Assembly (NCBI RefSeq): GCF_036373705.1
Contig: NC_089869.1
Span: 14,705,676-14,769,675, forward strand
Length of the DNA: 64,000 bases
Source: Amia ocellicauda
Lineage: Eukaryota > Chordata > Actinopteri > Amiiformes > Amiidae
Reading direction: 5' to 3'
Shown: in pieces, positions 13,548-26,152 of the stretch
Position numbering within the stretch: the first letter of the stretch is position 1
Layout of the letters: every line of letters starts with the position of its first letter
Notes under the pieces: model-generated
The model's input: the letters and a program-made list of their open reading frames with translations, nothing else
What the model was told of the DNA's origin: nothing
Database searches by the model: none
Position numbers and translations under genes: made by a program

Positions 13548-14087
13548 TTTGCCTTTGGTGTGTCCAACCAGTCTCGAACTTCAGCTCCCTTCAGGTTTGT
13601 TTTATTCTGCAAATGACTCCTCTGGTAAATGAGTCTGCACTTCCACAGCAGGGTTTCTGACAGTACCCAAGTAAGAGGCTTTTGATTTCAATAAACCTTT
13701 AATCGCATTATCTGGAGTATATCAGGAAGACAATAACAAATGAATAATAAAGGCACACTGCATACTATCCCCGTTATAGATATAAACTACAACTTGTGTT
13801 TTATACAGATTACAATTGTTTCTAGTTTGTATTATTACATTTATCTTGTGTATAAATGTCATCATGTTCATTGAATTATCAGGATTTAAAAATTCTTCAG
13901 TCACCAACGATGTTTCAAGACACAATGCGAGTGGTGCAAGTTTCACAAAATGTATATTTGTTTAAAATAGTTTCATTACATTTAACTAGGATGAAAACAA
14001 CACAGATCGGCTACCATAGTTACAGCAGGTCCTGGACCAAAATATTTTTAGATGGAGAGAAAGGTGGGTGTTTAATGCATTGTGTGA

Positions 14088-14141
14088 ATATTTACAGTGA
14101 AATATATATATATATATATATATATATTTCACTGTAAATAT
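14088..14141. repeat. Perfect 54-bp palindrome with TA core
   Basis: The arm ATATTTACAGTGAAAT at 14088-14103 is repeated as its exact reverse complement at 14126-14141. The 22 bases between are alternating TA, so the whole element is self-complementary. It could form a cruciform, or be the remnant of a short inverted-repeat element. Confidence 0.9.
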
Positions 14142-15999
14142 ATTTGTGTATCTAATCCTGACATGTATGATTTAAAATAAGTTAATAGGTTGTGTGAAGG
14201 ATGTCTCTTATTCTATAAGACATGTAATTCTATGCAGTTTGTGCAGTCAGCACCACTCAGCTTCACAGTCCAAACCAAACTCTTATACAATAAGAGACAC
14301 CTCATATGACCTTTTCACTAAATATTTATGGGCCTTTGATTTTTATAAAGACCTTAACCTTATATTTACATTTCTTTCTTAAATAAGCAGTAGTGCACAC
14401 AATTATATGCAATTATATGTAAATATGCTTTGTATTTGTTGTGTATAATATGAATACTAACTAAAATAAAATTACAGTAGTCAGGTTGCAAATCTTACCT
14501 TGCTTCATTAACTCTTTCGTGCCCAATTGATTATTTGTATTTTATTTAAAAAGTCAGACTTCATAACTCTATAAAATTGAAACATTTAATAAATCTGCTG
14601 CTATGGGTGATATAACAGGCTCGAACCAACATAACTGCAATACTTGGAAGAATTAGGTCAAGATTTTGGAGGTCAAGTCCGGACTGTTGTGATTACAGTT
14701 ATGCAGTTTCTGTCAATTAGGCGAAGTGAATCCCATTGGTTTTGATAAGGAAAGACATCACTAAAAGTGTGATATGAAGTCACTGTGGTGTTAGAATGCA
14801 TGTTTATTTTTAAACTTATTTTAAAAATTACACTACTATGATTATAGAGCAAATTCTGCTGATAGAACAGAGAACATTTTGTAAAAATCTACAGATAGTT
14901 TAAGATTATTACGCAACTATGTCTTCCTTGTACTAATCTGTACAATATACAGTTAATCATGCTTAACTTTTAATACCATCTGAGTTACATAAGCCCATGT
15001 CTGGCCATTGCTTGCAACCAATCGGAAACCAAGTTTCTGAATCTAAGAATGGATTGTGTTATAAGTAATTAGTGTAAAGCAGGCAACAGTTCTTTTATAA
15101 TGAGGAGGCAGTAATGTGTGCGTGGGTGTGTCGTGGAGTGGGGTGGGTGACTATATTCATGGCAACATTTGTTTTACACAGTAAATAGTGAGGTACAAAT
15201 GTTAACACTTTATCACTTTTCTAAGTGTTAATTCCAACACTAAATCTTGACAATTTTCACATTTTTTCACAACATCTGCCTCTTGTGTAATCCATATTCA
15301 TGAAACACAGTTCAATAGCCATTTGACATTATTGTAGCTCATCATTAATCTGAATGCAAATTTCACCTCTGCCACTGTTCTGGTGGACAAACGATGTGTT
15401 AGTTGAAGTTTACAGGCTTCAAAAACGTGTAAAAGCACACATTTTCAATACACAGTACCTGATTGTGATATTGTTTTGACGTTATTTAAACGTTACATCC
15501 TTTTTGCTGTGTACTTGTAAAATAAACCCTACAGAGGCTGTGAAAGGGAATATACAGTAACATGAGCCCTGTAGTCAGAGTTCAAGAGTAAAAGTTTTTG
15601 CAGACCTGCAGAGTGCGCTCTAGACACACTGTACAAAGCCTCAGTTACTTTTCCTTGTGCTAGAGGGCACTTCAAATGGAAACTTATGCTCCAGACTTCC
15701 CAAGTGGTAGCAAGATCCATTTCAAGAAACATGAATATGTTAGCTAATCCCAAGTGAAATAAAACCTTTAAATCTAGAACTTAAGTCTTACATAGCATAG
15801 CATACTAATTAATTCCATGGTCAGTAATGACTTAATAAAGCATTTTCCATGGTTTATCTCAGAGGTTGGGAGCTCTCTATATCCAAGTTTTGATGCTTAG
15901 TTAATGGAAGTGTTATATATTCACCCCACACTTCCCCAGATCAGCTCCAGAGATCCCTGTCTCTTGAATTCTAGTTACTTTTCCATCTGGTTTTAAGCT

Positions 16000-16380
16000 C
16001 TGCTTTGCTTTGTTACTTCCAGTTAATTAGTCATTATCACATACACCTGTTCTCAATAGCCCATGCCCTTTTGGGCTGTGTATTTAAACTCCTTTGTTCC
16101 ACAATTTCAATTTGAACTCTTGCCTACAATCTTGTGACAATTATGAGCCTTGTTTTTTTTTTAACCTCTCTGTGTACTGTAGTTGACTAATCTTGGGTTC
16201 CCTGTACTGACCTGTTTGCCTGATCGTTGACCATCTGCCTGTTTGTAAGCTACGACTCTTGTGTACCTTTGCCATTTCCTATACTTTACTATCTGCTTTA
16301 TATTGGGTCTTAGACCTTTGGACTTCAAAGGGCTTCTGTCTAGGACCTTGACTGTTACAGGAAGGCAATTGCCACAAAGG
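16000..16380. mobile_element. Possible transposable-element fragment
   Basis: This stretch has runs of CCTGTTTGCCTG-like and GACC/CTGTT phrases that differ in texture from the flanks, and it ends at a TTA array. Similar wording occurs in dispersed repeats of fish genomes, but I see no terminal repeat, target duplication or coding sequence, so the call is weak. Confidence 0.25.
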
Positions 16381-16381
16381 C

Positions 16382-16383
<2 letters not shown>

Positions 16384-16440
<57 letters not shown>
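16384..16440. repeat. (TTA)n microsatellite
   Basis: About 19 uninterrupted TTA/ATT units. Long leucine or asparagine frames across this site are artefacts of the repeat. Confidence 0.95.
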
Positions 16441-16443
<3 letters not shown>

Positions 16444-18792
16444 CTTTTAGTTTCACAATGTTGTACCAAACTTATTTTTAATACAACTTCACATGAACAA
16501 TCATTAATGCTCCCCTTAGTGGAAGTACACTTTTACAATATTTAAAAAATCATGATAGATCTAGGGTTCATTTATATATAAACATGTTGGGTACTATATG
16601 TGCTTGCCTAACAACATGAATGTAAACTTTGAAACACCTTTGCTTTCTAATCATCTCAAGAGTCAGTTCACAGGCATACTTGCAAGTTCTGTTTTTCTGT
16701 TTTGTTTTCATTCATTAATAGTTAATATGTAATCTGGAAACACAAATGTTTTCCTTGGTGCTCTTTAAGTGCTCTTCTTAATCTAATGAATTCTTGTAGT
16801 ATTCTGAACATGATTTGAATATTAAAATGGTTCCCTGGAGGATAACAAACTGCTCCAAGGGATTTCCCTGTTCTGTGCTGATTGCTTCTGACATCAGGCT
16901 TGTTAATGTCTGTGGTTGCGAAGCACGCTGGTGGAAACAAAATACCACAGACCTGAGATTCCCTCTCAGTAAGACAGGAAACCAAAATGAAGGCTGTTCC
17001 TACCAGCAATGAAAATACTCCCGTTTCCTGCATATAGGAAGATGTGTTGTAAAAGAAAACTGAAAGCCGTGCCTCTTTTCAAAATGCAATATAGTCTGTG
17101 GATCTTGTTAATTAAAAGTCTGATGAGACACACCAGAAATGGCCCCTGACTTCACATGCAGCACATCATGCAGGTGTCTTTCGTGAAGCTGCTCAAATTC
17201 ATTACAGGGCTGAGTGAACCCTGGAGATATAACATATTGGAGAATACTTTGAGCTTAATTTTGATGATGAACATTGTTCATAACTTCACATTATAAATGT
17301 TCTTTAATGTTTATGGTGCCCCAGGTATTTCTTACTTTCAGAACCAGACCATATTTCCTGCTTTGATGAACAATACTAGACTAGTCTAGCTAAATTACCA
17401 GCTGCTCAATATTATAAGCTTCCTGGGAGAAAAAGCAATCTAATTATAATAAATACAACTATTCTGTGTTGAATGTGTTTGCTCATTGTCAGTATCACTT
17501 TCATTCAAATGGGGCAATCTGCAGTGCTGTGGAAGATTCCCCTGTTTTCAGCAATTGTAAATTGATATTAAAAACATTAAATTTATCCCATTGAATGGTA
17601 TTTGTTTTTAATAAGGCAATGATAATCATCATATAAATGATTATAGAAGGTTGCTAGAAATTCTGCACAAGATGCATTCCTATATATATTTAGAACATTG
17701 TTCTGTATGCAGTCCATTACAGATTTGATGTAATTTTTCTAGAATAAATTATCCCTTGTAATTAATGGTCAGTGGTGGGAAATGACCTTAAAAATACTTT
17801 TCCATGGTACTACACTTCAAGGAAAAGCTGATACTTTATTTGTTTTAGTAGGGAAGCTGGAAAAAAGCTGTTTATCTTTGTCTTTAGATAAGTGCTGTTT
17901 GTCTAAATAACATAAGACTTGCGGCAGTAAAAAGACATCTTATCTTTCAAGTGTAACATGGAAAAAACAGTAAGCAGTTGACTGCTTAGGGATGACAAAG
18001 GGACTCTTACACGTCAACCACTTGTTATACCACTTACATAGAGTCCATATCTGTGAAACCAGAAATGCTCACCAAATACTACTTCTTACTTTTTATATTT
18101 TTTATAGAAAAAAACAAGAACAACAAGCTGCTTGGGAACATCATACATATTACATGAACTCTTGAATAATATAAATATTTGCAGTGTGTATCAAAAAATA
18201 ATTAATATTCAAAACAAGAACTGTAATTTACAAAATCACAATCAGGAATGAACTGACAATATGGGGATTCGGAGAATTCTGATTTGCAGCGATGGGAAGT
18301 TCACAGTTTCTTTTGTGATGATGAACAGGCTAAGCCGTAGTTTAGTGCTAATTAGATCTGCAGAGTGGACATACGGGAAATGAGTTACAATTTGTTTTTC
18401 TTTTCGCCTTGCTTTTTTTAACCAATTGTCCACCATACTCATGATGAGTGAAAACCTCAAAAGGGTTGTTTCTCATTACATTTTACAGTATTGATGATGC
18501 TGACATACAATTCTCATTGTTTCCAGAATGAAAATTGAACATTGAACAAATATGGAATATGAACTCGTATGAATACATGCCCAACATAAATTATTGGCAA
18601 ATAGTCCTCTTTGAAAATGTATTTATAGGTGGTGTGAATATTTACATTTCTTCAGTAATGGGATACCCTACAATAACATTAACATATGCTGCTGCTGTAC
18701 ATGCATTACATTAAATAAAGAACCAAGACATTTATATGTTCAATTTACAGATTTACATGAAAATGTAACACTGACTTTCAGACTCACTGTCA

Positions 18793-19999
18793 CTACCTAC
18801 ATCCACATTCAGCAACTTTCATTTCTTCATATAAATGCTTTACTGTAATGATGCCATTCTCATCCTGATACATGACTGTGATCGGGTCCAGTTTAGTGGG
18901 AACACAACAAGCCTTTCCAGCTTTCTTGGGGTTGCTGAGATTGACAAGAGTCTGAATAATGGCGTGCTTAGAGGGAGTCAGGTCATCAGTCAAAGGATAG
19001 TAGCACACACCTCTGCACTCAAAAGCATCGTATACTTTGGGTGCCACGATCCAGGAATCCCAACCGATGTCTTGAAAATTCACTCGAAGAGACGTCTTCC
19101 GGCAGTAGTCCTTCTTCACGTGTCTTCTTCTCCTCAGATGGACTTTAGCGGCGAGGTCATTGTAGTCACTTTTATTATCCTTCCTTGACACAACGAAGCT
19201 GTGGTCGTCTTGGGTTTGGGTGTCCTTCATATGCTCTCGGCTCTCTTTCTTGTCGCTTCCCAGGTCATCCGAAAAAACGATCAGCATGGCAGAGCTGTTG
19301 TCCTTCAGGCTCACACTGATGTCGAAACCACCCCCTTCGAAAGGCCCGCTGTCTCTGCGCTCGATGTGCACAGCGAACGTGCTTGTGGTTTGACCCGACT
19401 TCACCCAGCGCTTGATAGCATCGGTAACTTCAAAAGCTTCCCAGGAATGGTGCTTTCCCTCTACATCCTTAGCGCTGAGAAAGTGGAATATGGGTTGGTC
19501 TTGGCTGTACTCCAGGTCATATATTTTAATTGTGGCCAGGATACCATTATAGCTTCTTGCACTTTTATCAAGGAAAGTGTATAACCTGAGCTCTGCCATA
19601 GTGATCTCCTCGTGGCTGGGCATGGAGAGGTTGAACCGTAGCAGGTGCTTTGTTTCGCTACCATTTATTTCGGTGTGGGGAACATCTGCAAGAAAGGAGA
19701 GTGCAGCTTTTACACATTATTGCTGAATACTACATGTTGTCTGCTAGGGTTGTTGTGTTTCTGACAAAGGGCTAGACCAAATCAAACGTCTGACCTACCC
19801 GGGAATTGCACAATACGTAAAAAGTTGGTAATGTGCCATTTGTAGGTTGGTTAATCTTTTGATACTTGATTTGCATTTGTATACACATAAACATGAGTGA
19901 AAGACTTATAAATAAATAAAACAGCTAAAGAAAACCATATAATTTACCAGGAATGGTTGAGGAGAATAAAAAATACCTTACCATTTCTCCATATATATA

Positions 20000-20086
<87 letters not shown>

Positions 20087-20690
20087 AATTAGATACTCAA
20101 AAGAGAATAAGAATATTGGTTGTAGTTTCAAGAATACCTACATTCTACTTGATGCTTTCCCGCTAGGTACTGAAAGAAACTAATATAAACAAAACGAGCA
20201 AAGTATTCCAAAGCAACATTTACTGGATAAAACAATCAAGTTTAGAAACAAGTATGTACTTGTACTTGTACTTCCAGTACTTCCATAATTACATCTATAT
20301 CATATAAATATTAATCAAATGTTGTGGAGATTTACACATACCTTGTATATTGAAGCTTCGAATTATGTCTGACCGAGGAATTGAAGACTTATCAGTTGCA
20401 TATCTGTTGTACAACTCAATCATGAACTGCGGAGGATGTATTTTGTTGTGTTCCTGTGGCAATCCTGATAAATTCAAAAGCCGCAGAAATTCATCTTTCA
20501 TGTTCTCTAAGAAGCCGTTCAGGTTTAACTCCACGTCCTGCTCCTCACTTGAGTCTTGCTCGAAATTCTGGAATGCTTTTTGATTTTCCCTCATTTTAAT
20601 AATGCCTTTCAGTGGTTTACACCTAGAAGATCCAATGACCACCAACAAGCTAATCCACAGTGGGATTAAGTAATTCACTGTTGCCTGCAT
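18793..20690 (-). CDS. gdf2: Growth differentiation factor 2 (BMP9)
   Basis: Exons on the minus strand are 20690-20342 and 19685-18793 (phase 1 intron of about 650 bp), giving 413 aa; human GDF2 is 429. The product is a secreted BMP that signals through ALK1 and BMPR2 on endothelium. A signal peptide is visible at residues 1 to about 24 (hydrophobic LIPLWISLLVVIG). The propeptide ends in a furin-type site RRRR, leaving a 109-residue mature domain from about residue 305. That domain has seven cysteines in cystine-knot spacing (YC, FECRGVC, KACC, ECGC). WDSWIVAPK and CVPTKL are typical of the BMP9/BMP10 pair. The segment KTSLRVNF and the location beside rbp3 and gdf10 favour GDF2 over BMP10. 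GDF2 is expressed in liver in other vertebrates; nothing in the sequence tests that here. Confidence 0.94.
19991..20087. repeat. (TA)n array and poly(T) in the gdf2 intron
   Basis: About 80 bp of alternating TA, broken once near 20002, run into about 16 thymines. It lies inside the only intron of gdf2, more than 250 bases from the donor site. Confidence 0.95.
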
Positions 20691-20729
20691 CTCCAGATTA
20701 TGATCAATAATTACCTTGGATTCTCGATC

Positions 20730-20737
20730 TATTTAAA
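20730..20737 (-). promoter_or_regulatory. TATA-like element upstream of gdf2
   Basis: The minus strand reads TTTAAATA about 40 bases upstream of the gdf2 start codon. If used, transcription would begin very close to the ATG and give a short leader. A start farther upstream is equally possible. Confidence 0.3.
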
Positions 20738-21028
20738 CTAGCCACCAGCACACCGAGTGGCAAGAATCTTTACAGCTAAAATTCTGAATAGTGAGCTTCA
20801 GTTCTGATTTCTTTGTGAGGGGCTACAGTAAACAGCAGACGCTTGTCAACCAAAATAGTTGTACAGCTATTCTTATCTCAGCCATTGATGTCTTGTTTTA
20901 GGCTTTATCTTGTGAGTTAATGAAGATTCTGTAAACATTTGACGGGCACATGTGGATAATGAGAAGGTCACTGTACACCAATACGAAGTTGTACTGAAGT
21001 ACAAGGTCATTGACTAATGATTTTCTTG

Positions 21029-21057
21029 TCTAAACTAGTCTAAACTAGTCTAAAGAC
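21029..21057. repeat. 10-bp tandem repeat
   Basis: GTCTAAACTA occurs twice in tandem, followed by a third, diverged unit (GTCTAAAGA). It is about 340 bases upstream of the gdf2 start codon. Confidence 0.8.
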
Positions 21058-22987
21058 GATTATGATGCACGTTGCTCTTAATATACTTCATTAGGCCCCA
21101 CTTTCCCACATAAATGATTCCACTAGAGTTAGAAGGTGTGTAATATTGTACAGCAAAATGCCTTTGTATTGTATTTTCTTTAGGGCCTGATATTTTTATA
21201 AATATTTTGTATCATCTTTAATGCATTTTGAGCCCTTTCTAATTACTACAACAGAATTCTCTGATGACTTTCTTAAACTTAGACAAAATCTGTCTTTTAT
21301 ACATGTTTGGTGCTCCACAGTTTACATTGCCTCCTTACCTGTAATGTTGTTAATAACATGCTGTGTAAGAATATGTAATTCCAATATCGTTACATTTAAT
21401 AAATGCATACAATATCTATACACGATTTGTAGTAACTTGGAATGCAGGCAGAATGATCTTGAATTGCAAACATTCTTAAACTTTCTGTAGCATTCTGCAA
21501 GTTCATTTTATTCTAATAGTAATAATCATAGGTTATTTTCTTGTCATGCTATTAAATCCCTTTGGTCACCTGACTACCAAACAACCAAAACCAATACAAT
21601 AACATTATAAAATCATACAGGAACTATACCAACCACCAAGGTGTTTTCTGCATCTGTTTTGGTTCTCATAGTGCCTAAGACTGACAGTGATTTGTTTTAT
21701 GGGGTTTTAATTTACCGGAAGAAAAGTAAAATTGGCAGTCTCTCATTTATAACTCATACTTTTATCCTTTATTTTTGTAGTTTTGTTATGTATTATTTTC
21801 CTACTATAACAATTTAAACTAAAACTCTGCAACAACATGGGGGTGTTCCCTCTGTCCTGGCTGATCATGTGAAAACTGGGGTCTTATTCATGCATTTCCT
21901 TTCATCAGCCTTGCTTGGCAGTCATTTTAGCAGAGAACTTCTTGAGACCACTTTCCCGGACTAGCTTTGTCAATGGAAACACACGTCAAAAGTTTAATTT
22001 GCTTTGAACATACAGGTCAACCCTTTTAAACCCTAAATCAACTAAAATTAATATCTAAACCAGATCATAATGTTGTCTTCAAAACTGTATTTATATAAAC
22101 ATACAAGATAACAGACTTATTGAATAAATAATCTAATAAGAATGCACTTCAAGACACAACAATACCTTGTGTTTACCAAGAACAAACATTTCTGTGATTC
22201 AGAATGATCTGGAGAGCTAACCAATGGCTTGTACATGTGTACCAAATTATCAAGCCATACAATTCAGGACAGCAGGAATTTAATTTGCAGAGCTTTTGAC
22301 TGACTTAACTTATACTCTGTAAACTTATATTATAATATTTACAACCACATTTTACTCATTTAATTATCTTTTATTATGATACTTTTGGTAGCTACTTTCT
22401 TCATAACTTAAAACAAATCCCTATACAGTACTCAAAAAACCCAGCGGCTAAAATGTAATATTAGCTACAAAAGAAAAACAAAACAAGAAAACAATGTACA
22501 TAGAAAAATAGATGAACATTTTTAAAGATGAACATTCTAGAAATAAAACAGTTTAGTAAGAAAGTCAGAATTCATCCTTGTAACAAATAGAATTGTGGAC
22601 ATACTTTAAGTTCAAACAGAGGCGGACAATTTTAGTAATAAAAAGGTAAATAACTTTTTACAAAAATATTACAAACAATATCACAAACAAATATATATAT
22701 ATTTTTATTACAGTGCAGAGTAAGAGTGGATAATCTACATATTTATGGGCAGTTTCCCATTCCCTTTTGTAAAACAAAAATAAATCATAAAACTGATTGA
22801 TTTATTGATACCAACCATCAAAAATAATATCTCACGGTTAATCATCACAATGAAGAGCAGGATTTCAGATCTAGTGATGTAATTAGGCTAAAAATCCTAT
22901 TCTCATTCTATTATAAAATACATTGCTATATGCTAGTACACAGGCATTCACACACACACTTACGCACATACATGCATTCATACATAC

Positions 22988-23018
<31 letters not shown>

Positions 23019-23033
23019 CATACATACATACAT
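22988..23033. repeat. (CATA)n microsatellite
   Basis: A run of about eleven CATA units, preceded by CA-rich sequence, lies in the probable 3' flank of gdf10. Confidence 0.9.
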
Positions 23034-23295
23034 TTATGTTATACAGATAAAACTATGCAAAGAGAAAAATGATAAACACAGGAAGAGACATGTTTCATAA
23101 ATAGTTCCAGAATATGAAAAAGTAACAGTGTTCCAGTCAATATAGTGAATAATGTAACCTAAAGCTTCAGTCCTGGATGGATACATTTGTTGTACAGTTC
23201 AAGAAACTGACAAAGTGGCCCTCCATCTGGATTGGATGTCAGAGAAAGGCCATGTTTTGGTCAGCTGGTAATAAATCAATCCCCTGCACACTCTT

Positions 23296-25603
23296 CTATC
23301 GACATGCGCAGGACTCCACAGACATGTTGGGGTAAATCTTTAACACCACGTTTTTATTCTCGTCCAAGAAAAGGACACTGAGAGAATTCATTTTGTCTGG
23401 GACACAGCAGGGCTCAGGGACTCCTGGAATAATACCCACTGCCTTCACAATGCTCTGAATGGTTGCATGATTAGAGGGGCGAACCACCTGCAAGAGAGAA
23501 AACACTGTAGTGACAACATATCTTTCACCCTCAGACATAGTTGTGTGTCTCTATAGGTAATTCTGCAATACACAATTCAGAATTTATGTCTGTCTTTAGT
23601 TAACTTACAAATTACTTTCTTTGTATATAAATACTAAATCCTTCAGGTATTTTGTAAGTTGCTTATAAATATAGTGATGTTCACCTGTCTATTTGTCTTT
23701 TACATTGTATTGCAATATATTATAATTATTATAAATATGGTTGAAAGTGATTTTCTGGCTGGGCAATCTTAAATAATATTGTTATTTTCTATCACAAACA
23801 CTTCTATTTCATTTGTATTTCCAGATACAGAGCGAATGTGTGTGCATGATTATTCTCAGGTTCTGTAGTACCAAAAGTTGTCCTAACCTTGGGCATTGGG
23901 AATTCACAGGTGCCTGCACAGTAGTAGGCATCAAATGACTTTGGGGATAAAATCCACTCACTCCAGCCGATATCTGCAAAGTCCACTTTCAGGTATCTTC
24001 TAGAGCAGATGCGTGGCTCATTCCACTGCCTTCGCCGGGCTTTTTTCATGGTTTTCTCATCAAAGCTGAGGACCTGGGACTTGGTTATTCCATCACTGTT
24101 CTCCTGCCCTTTTCTCCTGCGGTCTTTTTTGGGCGATTTGGGCTTCAGAGCCATATACGCACTTTCCCATAGCTCGTGCTTCTTGAATGTATTGTACTCT
24201 ACTTCAGGAAGTTCATTGTTCTGGATGTGGTCTGGGAAATGCGTGTCCCTCTTCACTCGGCCATCAGGAGAAGAATTCGGGGACTGGGTAGTCTCTTCAT
24301 TGACAGAGAAAGGGTCATACCTTTGCAAGGACACAGCGACACTGTTGGGTTCAGATATTGACAAGTCATTAGCATACACCAGGATGTATGGAAGACTGGA
24401 AGGTGAAATGTGATCTTGGTACTTTTGGTATTTTTCACCAAAATCGAATTCAGCTGTTAGTAAGAGTTCATCTGTTGTCTTGGCTTCTTTGAGCATTTGA
24501 AATATATCCTTTGACTGCCAGGATCCTCGTCTGTTTGGAAAAATGGTGATGTTTCCCAACACTGTTCCAGAAGCAACGCTTGAAGAAGCATTTCTGAAGA
24601 TGAGGTTCAGTGAAGGCAGCTGGTGAAGTTGCTGGATGCGACAAGATGGGTTTTTGAAACGTTTGCAGAACCAAAATTTCTGTCGCGGGCGCTTGTCAAA
24701 GAAGAAGTGGAATGTGGCAGCAAGAATAACTTCTGACTCCTGAAGAGAAGTCAGATTGAAGTGGTACAAAACCTTCTGCTCTGAGATTGCTGGGAGGGGA
24801 GAATAAAGAGAAAAAATTATTATTAGACAAATCAGGCAAATATATTCTTAAAGTCTTTGATTCACACAACTGGGTTATTGTTTCTTGTTTATTATTACTG
24901 AGGATGTATTAGGATTGGTATTCTTTACTCCTGATTCAATCTCAACCATATGGGAATGCTTACTTAAATATGTATGGGAAATACAAGCTTCAAAGATAAA
25001 AAATAAATAATAATTGTATTGGGAGTGTGTGTATGTATGTGTGGGGGTACAATAATATACGTTGCCTTACAGGAATGATAGCTAATAAATCATATATGGA
25101 AACATAAGTAAGCTTATTTTGTTGCTCTTAACTTAACATGATAAATGTGCATTGTGAATATCCTATACCACTACTGTTTTTACTACTTTTTAGAAGTGTA
25201 GCCAACAATACAGACCATAGACCTTTATCATTCTCCTACTGTGTTTAGCACTCTGTTCATGCTGCTTTTTTAACTGTTGAAGCATAATACTTTTTAAAAC
25301 CTTACATTGAACGAATTCTCAACACTGAAAATACCATAATGATGTGTGTGTGTGTGTGTGTCTGGGGAATTGGGGGTTAGGGTCTACCAGAGTAGAACTT
25401 ACTAAAGATATACCAGTCTAAAGATGGCGCTATATGATTCCAATCTGAACTGGTTACAATAAAAAGACTTGAGGTAGTCTACCACACGTTTTTCCATACC
25501 TTTGGAAACTATATATAATATATGAAATGAATATGTGCAATTTGGGTAATTTGATTATTTATATTGTGCTTTAAAAGCAATGTAATCCTTTCTTGAGTGC
25601 TCA

Positions 25604-25662
<59 letters not shown>

Positions 25663-26152
25663 TTATTCATTATTCTTTACAGAGTACAGAAAAAGTACAA
25701 ATGCATGCATTAACAATAAAAAAACAATACTGTATAAATTGGAAGAAAAAAATCTAAAACAAAAACTACTTTTTTCCCTTCTCCAAATAGCACAGGATAA
25801 GCTAATAAGTCGGTTGCATTCTGTCAAGAAGTATCAACAGATCTTTCTGATATTTCAACACATCATTAGCCTACAGCTTACCCAGGCTTGCCTTGAAGCT
25901 CCTCACGGTGTTCCCGTCTCTTGGTCGGTTGACTTCTCTGTTATACTTCTCATACAGTTTGAACATGTGAATGGCCACCATGTCCTGAGCTGAGCTGTCA
26001 GGTGCTGAACTGTCAGCCGGGTGATCCGCTGGCGGGTCCGAAGCGCCGCTCTCCTGCGCAGGTCTGGGCATCTCTTGTGCTGCAGTTGTTGCGAAGTTTG
26101 CGTATCCCAGGAAGAAAACTAGATGAGCAAGTAAGACGAATTGAACTGCCAT
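23296..26152 (-). CDS. gdf10: Growth differentiation factor 10 (BMP3B)
   Basis: Exons on the minus strand are 26152-25882, 24789-23888 and 23487-23296 (phases 1 and 0), giving 454 aa; human GDF10 is 478. It is a secreted TGF-beta superfamily ligand of the BMP3 branch. A signal peptide follows the chosen start ([18 protein letters not shown]). The propeptide contains [18 protein letters not shown] and a [13 protein letters not shown] segment with the cleavage site. The mature domain has [16 protein letters not shown], the [13 protein letters not shown] turn, EPCCVPDKM and the terminal ESCACR, with seven knot cysteines. These match GDF10 closely, and the neighbours fit GDF10 rather than BMP3. 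Oddities are an exon 2 donor reading GTTAGG, a second in-frame acceptor nine bases inside exon 2, and in-frame ATGs upstream of 26152. The first acceptor (24789) was preferred because it keeps the spacing seen in human GDF10. Confidence 0.96.
25606..25660. repeat. (TA)n microsatellite in gdf10 intron 1
   Basis: About 55 bp of pure alternating TA lie in the first intron of gdf10, about 220 bases from the exon 1 donor. Confidence 0.95.

Larger units (their letters stand above)
13548..18792. other. Intergenic region between rbp3 5' end and gdf2 3' end
   Basis: No exon is supported. The part next to rbp3 should hold its promoter: TAATCG at 13700-13705 reads CGATTA on the minus strand, which contains the OTX/CRX core GATTA, but no TATA box stands out. 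Other contents are a 54-bp palindrome, a TTA array, a transposon-like stretch and a candidate conserved element near 17.1 kb, each listed separately. Confidence 0.55.
20691..23295. other. Intergenic region between gdf2 and gdf10
   Basis: No exon is supported in these 2.6 kb. The part next to gdf2 should contain its promoter and the part next to gdf10 its 3' untranslated region. It holds a short 10-bp tandem repeat near 21.03 kb and a CATA microsatellite near 23.0 kb. Confidence 0.6.

Noticed and set aside
16161-16545. Poly-Asn and poly-Leu frames on opposite strands
   Set aside because: They come from the TTA microsatellite.
18835-19584. Two long plus-strand frames
   Set aside because: They lie entirely opposite gdf2 exon 2 and resemble no protein.
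18793-20690. BMP10 as an alternative name for the gdf2 gene
   Set aside because: The mature domain shares BMP9/BMP10 motifs, but KTSLRVNF and the rbp3/gdf10 neighbourhood fit GDF2.
24009-24413. 134-codon plus-strand open frame
   Set aside because: It is the antisense shadow of gdf10 exon 2.
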